NCBI GenBank assembly: GCA_964490725.1
Contig: CAZBDU010000102.1
Coordinates: 1-19,972 of the forward strand
Direction: 5' to 3'
DNA length: 19,972 nucleotides
DNA from: CAZBDU01 sp964490725
Lineage (GTDB): Bacteria > Spirochaetota > Spirochaetia > SZUA-6 > DRHE01
Shown piece by piece: positions 1-8,262 of the stretch. Numbering within the stretch: the first letter of the stretch is position 1; each line of letters opens with the position of its first letter. The notes below the pieces were generated by a model, which was not told where the DNA came from, did no database searches, and saw only the letters and a program-made list of their open reading frames with translations. Both the position numbers and the translations under genes were made by a program.

Positions 1-45
1 CCCGCGGCCGCCGGCGGCAGCAAGGCCGGGGCGAAGGAGGGCTGA
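1..45 (+). CDS. C-terminal tail of an upstream gene, partial
   Basis: Only 14 codons and a TGA stop at 43-45 are visible, in frame 1. The tail is rich in Ala, Gly and Lys (ending KAGAKEG), which looks like a disordered C-terminus. The stop lies two bases before the GTG of the next gene, and that gene's ribosome binding site sits inside this reading frame, so the two are very probably co-transcribed and coupled. In HydABC- and NuoEFG-type clusters the gene before the NuoF-type subunit is usually the NuoE-type [2Fe-2S] subunit. That is a guess from gene order only, because no diagnostic residue falls inside the window. Confidence 0.6.
   Translation, partial: PAAAGGSKAGAKEG
34..40 (+). promoter_or_regulatory. 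Ribosome binding site for the HydB/NuoF-like gene
   Basis: AAGGAGG lies seven bases before the GTG at 48. It supports that start over the second in-frame GTG four codons into the gene. It lies within the last codons of the upstream gene, which fits translational coupling. Confidence 0.7.
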
Positions 46-47
46 AG

Positions 48-1919
48 GTGGCTGCCGTGAAGACGGTTGGAAGCCCCGCGGAGCTTCAGGCCTGGAGGGC
101 GGAGATCGAGGGGGCGGCGCAGAAGACGGCCAAACGCGTACGGGTGTGCATTGGCACCGGCTGCGCGGCCAGGGGCTCGCGGCGTATCCTCGAGCTCTTC
201 CGCGAGGCCGCAGCCCAGGCGGCGGCGGGCAACGGGCACAGCGTGATCGTGGAGGCCAGGTGCGTGGGCTGCCACGGGCTGTGCGAGCGCGGGCCCATCG
301 TCGTGGTGGAGCCCGGGGACATCCTCTACAACCGGGTGGAGGAGCCGGACGTGGCGGAGATCTTCCGCGAGACGGTCCTGGGCGGCCGGCCGGTGGAGCG
401 CCTGCTGTACCAGGATCCGGTGAGCGGGGCCAGAGCCAGCACCTCCGGGGAGATCCCCTTCTACAAGAGCCAGCGCCGGATCGTTCTGGCCGGAAACGGA
501 CATATCGACCCCACCAGCATCGAGGCCTACGTCGCCTCCGGCGGCTACGCCGCCCTGGCGAAGGCCCTGTCCGGCATGGAGCCGGAGAGCATCATCGCCG
601 AGGTGGAGGCCTCGGGCTTGCGCGGTCGCGGCGGCGGCGGGTTTCCCACCGGGCGCAAGTGGAGAAGCTGCCGCGAGGCCCACGGTGAGACCCGCTACGT
701 GATCTGCAACGGGGACGAGGGGGACCCGGGCGCCTTCATGGACCGCTCCGTGATGGAGGGCAACCCCTACTCGGTGCTCGAGGGGATGACCATCGGCGCC
801 TACGCCGTGGGGGCGCACCGGGGCTACATCTACGTGCGCAACGAGTACCCGCTGGCGGTGGAGCACCTCCGGGGCGCCATCGAGCAGGCCCGCTCCTGCG
901 GGCTGCTGGGGGAGAGCATCCTGGGGTCGGGCTTCTCCTTCGACATCCGCATCAACCGCGGAGGCGGTGCCTTCGTCTGCGGCGAGTCCACGGCGCTGAT
1001 GGCCTCCCTGGAGGGAAGGTCCGGGGAGCCGCGGGCCAAGTACATCCACACGGTGGAGAGCGGCCTGAACGGATTCCCCACGGTGCTGAACAACGTGGAG
1101 ACCTGGGCCAACATCCCCGGGATCGTCACCAACGGGGGAAGCTGGCTGGCGGCCATCGGCACCGAACGGTCCAAGGGCACCAAGGTGTTCAGCCTGGTGG
1201 GCAAGGTGGAGAACACCGGCCTGGTGGAGGTGCCCATGGGCATCTCCTTGAAGACCATCGTGGAGGAGATCGGAGGCGGGGCCAAGGGAGGCAAGAAGCT
1301 GAAGGCGGTGCAGACCGGCGGGCCTTCGGGAGGCTGCATCCCGGCGAGTCTGATGGATGCGCCGGTGGACTTCGACGAGCTCACCCGGCTGGGCTCCATG
1401 ATGGGCTCCGGCGGCATGATCGTCATGGACGAGGACACCTGCATGGTGAACATCGCCAAGTACTTCCTGGGATTCCTGAAAGGGGAATCCTGCGGGAAGT
1501 GCACCCCCTGCCGGGAAGGGATCGCCCAGATGCTGGCCATCCTGGAGCGGATCACCGCCGGGGAGGGGCGGGAGGAGGACCTCCCGATGTTGGAGGAGCT
1601 GGCGGAGCTCCTCATCGGCGGGTCGCTCTGCGCCCTGGGGCAGACCGCCGCCAACCCGGTGCTCTCCACGCTGCGCTACTTCCGGGAGGAGTACGAGGAG
1701 CACATCCGGGAGCGGCACTGCCCGGCCAGGGAGTGCAAGGGGCTGTTCGCCTACAACATCATCGAGGCCTGCACCGGCTGCGGCGTTTGCCTCAAGAAAT
1801 GCCCGGTGGCGGCCATCAGCGGGGAGCGCAAGAAGCTGCACGTGATCGACCAGGACATCTGCACGCGCTGCGGGGTGTGCTTCGAGAAGTGCCGCTTCGC
1901 GGCGATCGAGAAGGTTTGA
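48..1919 (+). CDS. HydB/NuoF-like NAD(P)H-binding flavin and iron-sulfur subunit
   Basis: This 623-residue protein would move electrons between NAD(P)H and iron-sulfur carriers through FMN in the cytoplasm. Domains in order: a thioredoxin-like [2Fe-2S] domain with C34, C39, C75 and C79 (CxxxxC and CxxxC); the NuoF core with the glycine-rich loop GRGGGGFPTG at about 193 and NGDEGDPGAF from 221; the [4Fe-4S] site C482, C485, C488 and C528; and a C-terminal pair of [4Fe-4S] ferredoxin motifs at C575/578/581/585 and C605/608/611/615. This arrangement and length match HydB/HndC subunits of NAD(P)-linked hydrogenases and formate dehydrogenases, some of which bifurcate electrons. No hydrogenase or formate dehydrogenase catalytic subunit is in the window, so the partner is unknown. 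The gene starts with GTG and is followed 13 bases later by the NuoG-like gene. Family assignment is secure; the exact complex is inference. Confidence 0.93.
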   Translation: MAAVKTVGSPAELQAWRAEIEGAAQKTAKRVRVCIGTGCAARGSRRILELFREAAAQAAAGNGHSVIVEARCVGCHGLCERGPIVVVEPGDILYNRVEEPDVAEIFRETVLGGRPVERLLYQDPVSGARASTSGEIPFYKSQRRIVLAGNGHIDPTSIEAYVASGGYAALAKALSGMEPESIIAEVEASGLRGRGGGGFPTGRKWRSCREAHGETRYVICNGDEGDPGAFMDRSVMEGNPYSVLEGMTIGAYAVGAHRGYIYVRNEYPLAVEHLRGAIEQARSCGLLGESILGSGFSFDIRINRGGGAFVCGESTALMASLEGRSGEPRAKYIHTVESGLNGFPTVLNNVETWANIPGIVTNGGSWLAAIGTERSKGTKVFSLVGKVENTGLVEVPMGISLKTIVEEIGGGAKGGKKLKAVQTGGPSGGCIPASLMDAPVDFDELTRLGSMMGSGGMIVMDEDTCMVNIAKYFLGFLKGESCGKCTPCREGIAQMLAILERITAGEGREEDLPMLEELAELLIGGSLCALGQTAANPVLSTLRYFREEYEEHIRERHCPARECKGLFAYNIIEACTGCGVCLKKCPVAAISGERKKLHVIDQDICTRCGVCFEKCRFAAIEKV

Positions 1920-1924
1920 GGAGG
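1918..1924 (+). promoter_or_regulatory. Ribosome binding site for the NuoG-like gene
   Basis: GAGGAGG overlaps the stop codon of the preceding gene and is eight bases before the GTG at 1933. It fixes a GTG start for the second gene of the pair. Confidence 0.7.
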
Positions 1925-1932
1925 CGTATCCG

Positions 1933-2766
1933 GTGCCTGCTGTTACGATAGAAGGAAAAACCGTTCAGGTGGCCAAGGACGCCACCGTGCTGGAGGCGGC
2001 GCGGAAGGCCCGCGTGTGGATCCCCACCCTCTGTCACAGCCCGGTGGTGGCGGCCCTGGGGACCTGCCGGCTGTGCATGGTGGAGGTGGAGTCCGCCGGC
2101 CGGAGGCGCCTGGTCACAGCCTGCAACTACCCCGTGCGCCAGGACATGAGCGTGCAGGTGGCCGGCGGGCGCGCCGAGACCATCCGCCGGGGGGTGATGC
2201 AGCTCCTGCTGGCCCGCTCCCCGGAGTCCCCGGAGCTCGCCGCCCTGGCGGCCCGGATGGGGGTGAAAGGCACCCCTTACCCCAAGGTCACCGAGACCGA
2301 GCGCAACTGCGTGCTCTGCGGGCTGTGCGTGGCGGTGTGCGACGAGGTGATCGGCGCCTCCGCGATCGGCTTCGCAGGCCGCGGGGTGGAGCGCTCGGTG
2401 TGCGGCCCCTTCCGCCTGGCCGCGGAGGACTGCATCGCCTGCGGCGCCTGCGCCGCGATCTGCCCGGTGGGCACCATCCAGATCCGCATCCACGACCAGG
2501 AGGGAGAGGCCGAGATCAGTCCCTTCAAGGCGCGGGTAAAGCTTCTGGTCTGCCAGGAGTGCGGCCGGCAGATGGTCAGCCAGCCGGTGGGAGAGAACAC
2601 GTTCAACAAAGTCAACTTCCAGTGGGAGGAGTTTCGCGCGCGGGCACGGCTGTGTCCGGAGTGCCGGCGAAAGAACGCCGCCGGCTCTCTGGCCATGGTG
2701 GCCGCCAAGAGCTCACACCCGGGAGCTGAATCCAAAACTGAGGCAACCTTGGAAGAAAGGAGCTAG
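1933..2766 (+). CDS. Short NuoG/HoxU-like iron-sulfur subunit with C-terminal zinc-ribbon-like tail
   Basis: This 277-residue protein is probably an electron wire beside the NuoF-like subunit. The N-terminus is a plant-type [2Fe-2S] domain with C34, C45, C48 and C64. Two [4Fe-4S] motifs follow at C126/129/132/136 and C167/170/173/177. The His-Cys cluster usually found between these regions in NuoG and HydA is absent: residues 80-115 contain no cysteine. There is also no molybdopterin or H-cluster domain, so this is not a catalytic subunit. The last 75 residues carry two CxxC pairs, C207/C210 and C241/C244, spaced like a zinc ribbon or a further cluster site. The gene is 13 bases downstream of the NuoF-like gene and 7 bases upstream of acsB, so it is part of the same operon. 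HoxU-type subunits are the nearest family by layout. The redox partner is not visible. Confidence 0.85.
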   Translation: MPAVTIEGKTVQVAKDATVLEAARKARVWIPTLCHSPVVAALGTCRLCMVEVESAGRRRLVTACNYPVRQDMSVQVAGGRAETIRRGVMQLLLARSPESPELAALAARMGVKGTPYPKVTETERNCVLCGLCVAVCDEVIGASAIGFAGRGVERSVCGPFRLAAEDCIACGACAAICPVGTIQIRIHDQEGEAEISPFKARVKLLVCQECGRQMVSQPVGENTFNKVNFQWEEFRARARLCPECRRKNAAGSLAMVAAKSSHPGAESKTEATLEERS

Positions 2767-2773
2767 AGGGGAT

Positions 2774-4999
2774 ATGTCGAAGATCATTGCTACCGCAGCC
2801 ATCCGGGGGGCCCACGAGATGGTGGGCCGCGCGGAGAAGGCGCTCGCCAAGGTAATCAAGGAGAAGGGCAAGGACACCCCGGTGGCCTACCCCAACACCG
2901 CCTACTACCTGCCGATCATGCTGCTGTTCCTGGGGCAGAAGGTGCAGAAGGCGGGGGACCTGGAAGAGAGCCTCCAGGAAGCGCGCAAGCTGCTGGGTCA
3001 GATTCCGAGCGACAAGATCTGGCTTCCCTACCTGGGCGAGACCCTCGACTCCGGGGTGGCCACCCTGATCGCCGAAGAGGTGATCGAGTCTCTGAAATAC
3101 GTGGACGGCGGCAACCCCGCCGAAGGTATCTGGCTTGGCTTCACCGGGGACAACATCCTGCGCATGCAGGGCATCAAGCTGGTGGACGGGCGCATGCCGG
3201 GGTTCGTGGCCATCGCCGGGGCCGCCAAGAAGAACCAGGACGCGGTGGATCTGGTCCGGGGCTTCCAGGAACGGAACATCCTGGTGTTCATGGCCGGCCA
3301 CAGCAATGGCAAGGCCATCGCCGAGCAGCTGGCCGAGGAGAAGATCGAGATGAGTTGGGACACCTTCACGGTGCCCTACGGCAAAGAGATCACCGCGGCC
3401 ATCCACGCCCTCAACTTCGCCGCTCGCTCGGCCATGACCTTCGGCGGCATCGAGGCAGGCAACATGGAGGCGGCGCGGAAGATCCTCATGTACAACAAGG
3501 ACCGGGTGCACGCCTTCGTCATGGCCCTGGGAGAGGACAGCAAGGCCAAGGGGCTGGACGACGGCCAGCTCATCACCGACGAGAAGTACGCCACCGCCGC
3601 CGGGGCCATCAACTTCGGCTTCCCGGTAATCGCGGACGTTCCTATTCCGCAGATCCTGCCCACGGGGATCTGCACTTACGAGCACGTCATCTCCGGGGTC
3701 AAGTTCGAGGAGCTGATCCCGCGGGCGATAGAGCTGCGCGGGCTCACCATCAAGATCGAGAAAATCCCCATCCCGGTTCCCTACGGAGCCGGCTTCGAGG
3801 GGGAGCGGGTGCGCAAGGAGAACATGCACGTGCAGTTCGGCGGCAAGTACACCGACGCCTTCGAGCTGCTGCGCATGAGGCCCCTGGAGGAGGTGGAGGA
3901 TGGGAAGATCGAGGTGATCGGCCCTGAGATCGACCAGATGAAGGAGGGGCAGGCCTATCCCCTGGGCATCACGGTGGAGGTGGCCGGGCGAGATTTCCAG
4001 GAGGACTTTGAAAGCGTCCTGGAGCGGCGCATCCACGAGTTCATCTCCTGCGCCAACGGCATCTTCCACATGGGGCAGCGCTCCATTATCTGGGTGCGCA
4101 TCAGCAAGGACGCGGCGGCCAAGGGATTCAAGGTCAAGGACTTCGGCGAGATCCTGGTAGCCAAGATGCACGACGACTTCAATCGCATCGTGGACCGGGT
4201 GCAGGTGAAGATCTATACGGACAAGGCCAAGGTGGCGGAGCTGCTGGAGGAGGCCAAGCAGATCTACAGCCAGCGGGACGACAAGATCGGCAACATGACC
4301 GACGAGGACGTGGAGGAATACTACTCCTGCACGCTGTGCCAGAGCTACGCGCCCAACCACGTCTGCATCGTTACTCCGCAGCGGCTGGGCCTGTGCGGCG
4401 CCTACACCTGGCTGGACTGCAAGGCGAGCTACCAGATCGACGAGCACGGCCCCAACGAGCCGGTGAAGAAGGGAGAGACCATCGACGGCGAGAAGGGGCA
4501 GTGGAAGAACATCAACGACTACATCGAGGTCAAGTCCAACGGCAACCTCAAGAAGTTCAACGCCTACTCGATCATGGAGGAGCCCATGACCTCCTGCGGC
4601 TGTTTCGAGTGCATCGCCGCCATTGTGCCGGAGGCCAACGGCATCATGATCGTGGACCGCGACTTCACCGGGATGACCCCCATCGGCATGACCTTCTCCA
4701 CCCTGGCCGGCCAGGTGGGAGGCGGCGTGCAGACGCCTGGCTTCACCGGCATCGGCAAGCTCTACATCTCCAGCCCCAAGTTCATCTCCGCCGAGGGCGG
4801 CTGGAAACGGATCGTCTGGATGTCCAAGCAGCTCAAGGACGAGGTGGCGGACCGCCTCAAGCCGGCGCTGGAAAAGGCCGGCCTGGCGGAGCTGTTCGAC
4901 AAGATCGCCACCGAGGAAAACGCAGAGGAGCCGGAGAAGCTGGTGGAGTACCTGGGCCAGGTGGGACACCCCGCCCTGGAAATGGAAGCAATGTTCTAA
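2774..4999 (+). CDS. acsB: Acetyl-CoA synthase, CODH/ACS complex beta subunit
   Basis: AcsB (741 residues; 729 in Moorella thermoacetica) condenses CO, CoA and the methyl group from the corrinoid iron-sulfur protein into acetyl-CoA. The A-cluster ligands are all present: C519, C522, C531 and C541 for the [4Fe-4S] cubane and bridging cysteine, and the C608-G609-C610 motif for the distal nickel. Each is 13 residues later than its published Moorella counterpart (506, 509, 518, 528, 595, 597), so spacing is fully conserved. The start is the ATG at 2774, with AAAGGAG at 2756-2762 upstream. The N-terminal third is the part that contacts CO dehydrogenase in the bifunctional enzyme, yet no acsA precedes it here. 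acsC begins 29 bases downstream. Identification is very secure. Confidence 0.98.
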   Translation: MSKIIATAAIRGAHEMVGRAEKALAKVIKEKGKDTPVAYPNTAYYLPIMLLFLGQKVQKAGDLEESLQEARKLLGQIPSDKIWLPYLGETLDSGVATLIAEEVIESLKYVDGGNPAEGIWLGFTGDNILRMQGIKLVDGRMPGFVAIAGAAKKNQDAVDLVRGFQERNILVFMAGHSNGKAIAEQLAEEKIEMSWDTFTVPYGKEITAAIHALNFAARSAMTFGGIEAGNMEAARKILMYNKDRVHAFVMALGEDSKAKGLDDGQLITDEKYATAAGAINFGFPVIADVPIPQILPTGICTYEHVISGVKFEELIPRAIELRGLTIKIEKIPIPVPYGAGFEGERVRKENMHVQFGGKYTDAFELLRMRPLEEVEDGKIEVIGPEIDQMKEGQAYPLGITVEVAGRDFQEDFESVLERRIHEFISCANGIFHMGQRSIIWVRISKDAAAKGFKVKDFGEILVAKMHDDFNRIVDRVQVKIYTDKAKVAELLEEAKQIYSQRDDKIGNMTDEDVEEYYSCTLCQSYAPNHVCIVTPQRLGLCGAYTWLDCKASYQIDEHGPNEPVKKGETIDGEKGQWKNINDYIEVKSNGNLKKFNAYSIMEEPMTSCGCFECIAAIVPEANGIMIVDRDFTGMTPIGMTFSTLAGQVGGGVQTPGFTGIGKLYISSPKFISAEGGWKRIVWMSKQLKDEVADRLKPALEKAGLAELFDKIATEENAEEPEKLVEYLGQVGHPALEMEAMF

Positions 5000-5010
5000 G
5001 CGAGTTCTGT

Positions 5011-5020
5011 AAGGAAGGAG
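5011..5020 (+). promoter_or_regulatory. Ribosome binding site that sets the acsC start
   Basis: AAGGAAGGAG lies eight bases before the ATG at 5029. The same frame is open much further upstream inside acsB, so this site, together with the CX2CX4C motif that begins 16 residues into the product, decides the true start. Confidence 0.75.
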
Positions 5021-5028
5021 CGAAAGCT

Positions 5029-6369
5029 ATGGCACTGACGGGAATGCAGATATACAAGAGCCTGCCCAAGACCAACTGCAAGGACTGCGGTCTTCCGACC
5101 TGCATGGCCTTCGCCATGCAGGTGGCGGCCAAGCAGCGGGCCATCACCGACTGCCCGCACATGACCGAAGAGGCAACCGCCACCCTCTCGGAGGCTTCGG
5201 CGCCTCCCATGCGGCTGGTGAAGATCGGCGCGAATGGGAACCAGTTCCAGATCGGACAGGAAACGGTGATGTTCCGCCATGAGGAGAAGTTTCACCGCGC
5301 CACCGGGGTGGCGGTGCGGGTTCCCGCCTCCATGAGCGACGGTGATGCCGCTGAGCGCATCGAGGCCATCAACGGGGCCACCTTCCTGCGCGTGGGGGCC
5401 ACCCTGAAGGTGCAGCTTTGCGCCGTGGAGGTGGACACCGCGGACCCGGCGGCGCGGGCGAAGCTGGTCGCCGAGAAGAGCCGGGTGCCCCTCATCCTGG
5501 TCGGGAGCAAGCCGGAGGCGATGAAGGCGGCGGTGGAGGCGGTGAAGGACAGGAAGCCGCTGATCTACCGTGCCGAGGCGGGCAATCTGGAGGCGTTCGC
5601 GGGAATAGCCGCCGGCGCCAAGGCGCCGCTGGCCGTGGGCGCCGGCTCCCTGGAGGAGCTGGCGGAGTTGACCTCCAAGGCCAAGGACAAGGGAGTCGAG
5701 GACCTGGTGCTTTCCTTCCAGGCGAACGGGGCCGAGACGGTCCGCCAGATGACGGTGGCCCGCCGGGCGGCGCTGCGCAAGCAGTTCCGTCCGCTGGGCT
5801 ACCCGGCGATGGTGGAGGTGAAGGCCGACTCCCCGGACATGGAGGGGATCCTGGCCTCGGTGTTCGCCGCCAAGTACGGCGGCATCGTGCTGATCGACAA
5901 CATGGACCCCGCGGAGCTGCTGCCCATCATGGTGACGGTGCAGGACGTGTACACAGATCCGCAGGTGCCGAACACGGTGGAGCCCAAGCTCTACGAGATC
6001 GGCTCGCCGGGTGAGAACGCGCCGGTGCTGTTCACCACCAACTTCTCCCTGACCTACTTCAGCGTCGAGAGCGAGGTGGAGCGCAGCAAGATCCCCTCCT
6101 ACATCGCCGTGGTGGACACCGAAGGGTTGGGGGTGCTCAACGCCTACGCCGGAGACAAGATCTCCGCGGAGAAGGTGGTCAAGAGCCTGCAGGCGCAGAA
6201 GGTCTCCGAGAAGGTGAAGCACCGCAAGCTCATCATCCCGGGGCTGCTGCCGATCTTTCGGGCGGAGATCGAGGACACCTCTGAATGGGAGGAAGTGATC
6301 ATCGGGCCGGAGAACGCCCGGGAGATCCCCGCCTTCCTCCAGAAGGTGGCCAAGGAGATGGCCGGCTAA
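5029..6369 (+). CDS. acsC: Corrinoid iron-sulfur protein large (gamma) subunit
   Basis: This 446-residue protein, the same length as Moorella AcsC, is the large subunit of the corrinoid iron-sulfur protein. It carries the [4Fe-4S] cluster and a cobamide-binding domain and shuttles the methyl group from AcsE to AcsB. The cluster motif C17, C20, C25 and C42 (CX2CX4CX16C) is intact. The middle of the protein has the expected TIM-barrel-like Ala/Val/Glu-rich helix and strand pattern. The C-terminal part from about residue 325, with the FTTNFSLTYF stretch followed by an alternating beta/alpha region, fits the cobamide-binding domain. The gene ends three bases before the ASKHA gene, implying coupled translation. 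Partner AcsD is encoded two genes further on. The reading frame extends upstream into acsB, but that part is a shadow. Confidence 0.97.
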   Translation: MALTGMQIYKSLPKTNCKDCGLPTCMAFAMQVAAKQRAITDCPHMTEEATATLSEASAPPMRLVKIGANGNQFQIGQETVMFRHEEKFHRATGVAVRVPASMSDGDAAERIEAINGATFLRVGATLKVQLCAVEVDTADPAARAKLVAEKSRVPLILVGSKPEAMKAAVEAVKDRKPLIYRAEAGNLEAFAGIAAGAKAPLAVGAGSLEELAELTSKAKDKGVEDLVLSFQANGAETVRQMTVARRAALRKQFRPLGYPAMVEVKADSPDMEGILASVFAAKYGGIVLIDNMDPAELLPIMVTVQDVYTDPQVPNTVEPKLYEIGSPGENAPVLFTTNFSLTYFSVESEVERSKIPSYIAVVDTEGLGVLNAYAGDKISAEKVVKSLQAQKVSEKVKHRKLIIPGLLPIFRAEIEDTSEWEEVIIGPENAREIPAFLQKVAKEMAG

Positions 6370-6372
6370 CCC

Positions 6373-8253
6373 ATGTCAGAGTTCAGCGTCACCTTCCTGC
6401 CCCAGTACAAGACCGTGCGGGTGAGCGCCGACACCTCGCTTCTGGAGGCGGCGCTCAAGGCCAACATCACCATCAACAACCTCTGCGGCGGAGACGGCAT
6501 CTGCGGCCGCTGCAAGATGATCGTCCGGGAGGGGAAGGTCTCCGGGCGGGTCTCCCCCAAGCTCACCCGCGAGGAGATCCAGCAGGGCTACGTGCTGGCC
6601 TGCCAGACCCCGGTGGCGGACAACCTGCAGGTGGAGATCCCCGAGGCCACCTGGGCCAAGGAGAAGATCTCCGCCGCCCAGGACGCCGAGCGCTTCCGGG
6701 ACTTCGCCGAGCTGATGTACTACCGCAAGGAGTACGTGCCGGCTCCCCTGGTGACTAAGGTCTACCTGGAGGTGGAGCCGCCCAGCCTGGCCAACAACGC
6801 CGCGGACCACCAGCGGGTGGACGAAGCGATCCAGCGCAAGCTCCAGTACGGCTCCATGCAGATGGGGCTGAAGATCATCAAGAACCTCTCGGAGATCCTG
6901 CGGGAGAACGACTACAAGATCACCGCCACGGTGGGGCTGCGCAAGGACATCGCCGAGGTGATGAACATCGACGGCGGCGACACCTCGATGCGCAACTACA
7001 TGGTGGTGGTGGACATGGGCACCACCACCATCGTGGCCCACCTGGTGGACGCCAACACCATGAAGACCCTGGACGCGCGGGCCTGCTTCAACTCCCAGGG
7101 CATCTACGGCCGGGAGGTGACCCGGCGCATGATCACCGCCGAGCAGAAGGGCGTGGAGGAGCTGCAGCGCATCCTGGTGGAAGACATCAACCAGCTCATC
7201 ACGGCGCTGGCGGGCTCGGCAGGTGTGGCGCCGCGGGACATCACCGCGGTGGTGGCGGCGGGCAACAGCGCCATGGGGCACTTCCTGCTGGGGCTCTGCA
7301 CCCGCAACATCCGCCGCACCCCCTACGTGGCGGTCACGGTGGCCCCGCCTCCCCTAAGGGCCGCGGAGGTGGGGTTGGAGATCAATCCGCGGGGGCTGCT
7401 GTACTCGCTTCCCGGCATCAGCGGCTGGGTGGGAAGCGACGTCACCGCCGGCATCCTCTGCACGCAGCTCCACGAGCAGGAGGAGCTGTCCCTGCTGGTG
7501 GACATTGGCACCAACGGGGAGATCGTGATCGGCAACAGGCAGTGGCTGGTCTCCTGTTCCGCCTCCGCCGGCCCGGCCCTGGAGGGAGCCAGCGTGGAGT
7601 GCGGGGTGCGCGCGGAGAAGGGGGCCGTGGAGCGCGTGTTCGTGGAGGACGGCAGGATCGCCTACAAGACCATCGACGATGCGCCGGCCAAGGGGATCTG
7701 CGGCTCCGGGATCATCGACGTGGTGGCGGTGCTGCTGGACCAGGGGATCATCAACCGCTCGGGCCGCTTCGTGGAGGGAGCATCCGACCGGGTGACGGAG
7801 GCGGACGGGGTCAAACGCTACCTGTTGAGCGAGCCGGCCGGCCGCAACGGGCGCGGCGTCTACATCACCGAGAGCGACATCGAAAACGTGATCACCGCCA
7901 AGGCGGCGATCTTCGCCGCCATGAAGATTCTGCTTCGGAGGCTGGACCTGTCCTTCGACGACATCGTGCACTTCTACCTGGCCGGCGCCTTCGGAAGCTA
8001 CATCGACATCGAGCACGCCATCACCATCGGCCTGATCCCGGACATCGATCGGGAGCGGATCGAGTACGTGGGCAACAGCTCGATCAAGGGGGCCAAGATC
8101 GTGGCCTTCTACAAGGAAGCCCTGTCGGAGATCGAAAAGATCCGCCAGGACACCACCTATTACGATCTGATGGGGGCGGACGACTACATCGAGGAGTTCC
8201 AGGCCGCGATGTTCCTCCCCCACACGGACATCGAGATATTTCACAGGAGCTAA
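6373..8253 (+). CDS. acsV: Reductive activator of the corrinoid iron-sulfur protein (RACo-like, ASKHA family)
   Basis: This 626-residue protein corresponds to the orf7/RACo protein of acs operons, which uses ATP hydrolysis to drive one-electron reduction of inactive cob(II)amide in the corrinoid protein. A [2Fe-2S] ferredoxin domain lies at the N-terminus with C38, C44, C47 and C77. After a linker region to about residue 205, the ASKHA ATPase fold begins with the phosphate-1 loop D214-M-G-T-T and continues with the phosphate-2 loop DIGTNGE at 377-383. Near the C-terminus is the conserved YLAGAFGSYIDIE stretch. The gene lies three bases after acsC, and its best ribosome binding site, AAGGAG at 6352-6357, is unusually far (15 bases) from the ATG. 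Translation is therefore probably coupled to acsC. The family call is secure; the activator role follows from characterised homologues. Confidence 0.92.
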   Translation: MSEFSVTFLPQYKTVRVSADTSLLEAALKANITINNLCGGDGICGRCKMIVREGKVSGRVSPKLTREEIQQGYVLACQTPVADNLQVEIPEATWAKEKISAAQDAERFRDFAELMYYRKEYVPAPLVTKVYLEVEPPSLANNAADHQRVDEAIQRKLQYGSMQMGLKIIKNLSEILRENDYKITATVGLRKDIAEVMNIDGGDTSMRNYMVVVDMGTTTIVAHLVDANTMKTLDARACFNSQGIYGREVTRRMITAEQKGVEELQRILVEDINQLITALAGSAGVAPRDITAVVAAGNSAMGHFLLGLCTRNIRRTPYVAVTVAPPPLRAAEVGLEINPRGLLYSLPGISGWVGSDVTAGILCTQLHEQEELSLLVDIGTNGEIVIGNRQWLVSCSASAGPALEGASVECGVRAEKGAVERVFVEDGRIAYKTIDDAPAKGICGSGIIDVVAVLLDQGIINRSGRFVEGASDRVTEADGVKRYLLSEPAGRNGRGVYITESDIENVITAKAAIFAAMKILLRRLDLSFDDIVHFYLAGAFGSYIDIEHAITIGLIPDIDRERIEYVGNSSIKGAKIVAFYKEALSEIEKIRQDTTYYDLMGADDYIEEFQAAMFLPHTDIEIFHRS

Positions 8254-8262
8254 GAGACTGCC

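Noticed and set aside
2612..4969. A minus-strand open frame of 785 codons antisense to acsB
   Set aside because: It is in register with acsB codons and open for the same codon-use reason. The product is low-complexity and matches nothing recognisable. The same applies to the antisense frame 4996-6222 over acsC.
4336..5028. An upstream in-frame extension of acsC reaching far into acsB
   Set aside because: It overlaps the A-cluster region of acsB in another frame and reads as Arg/His-rich shadow sequence. The ATG at 5029 has a strong ribosome binding site and gives the family's usual length.
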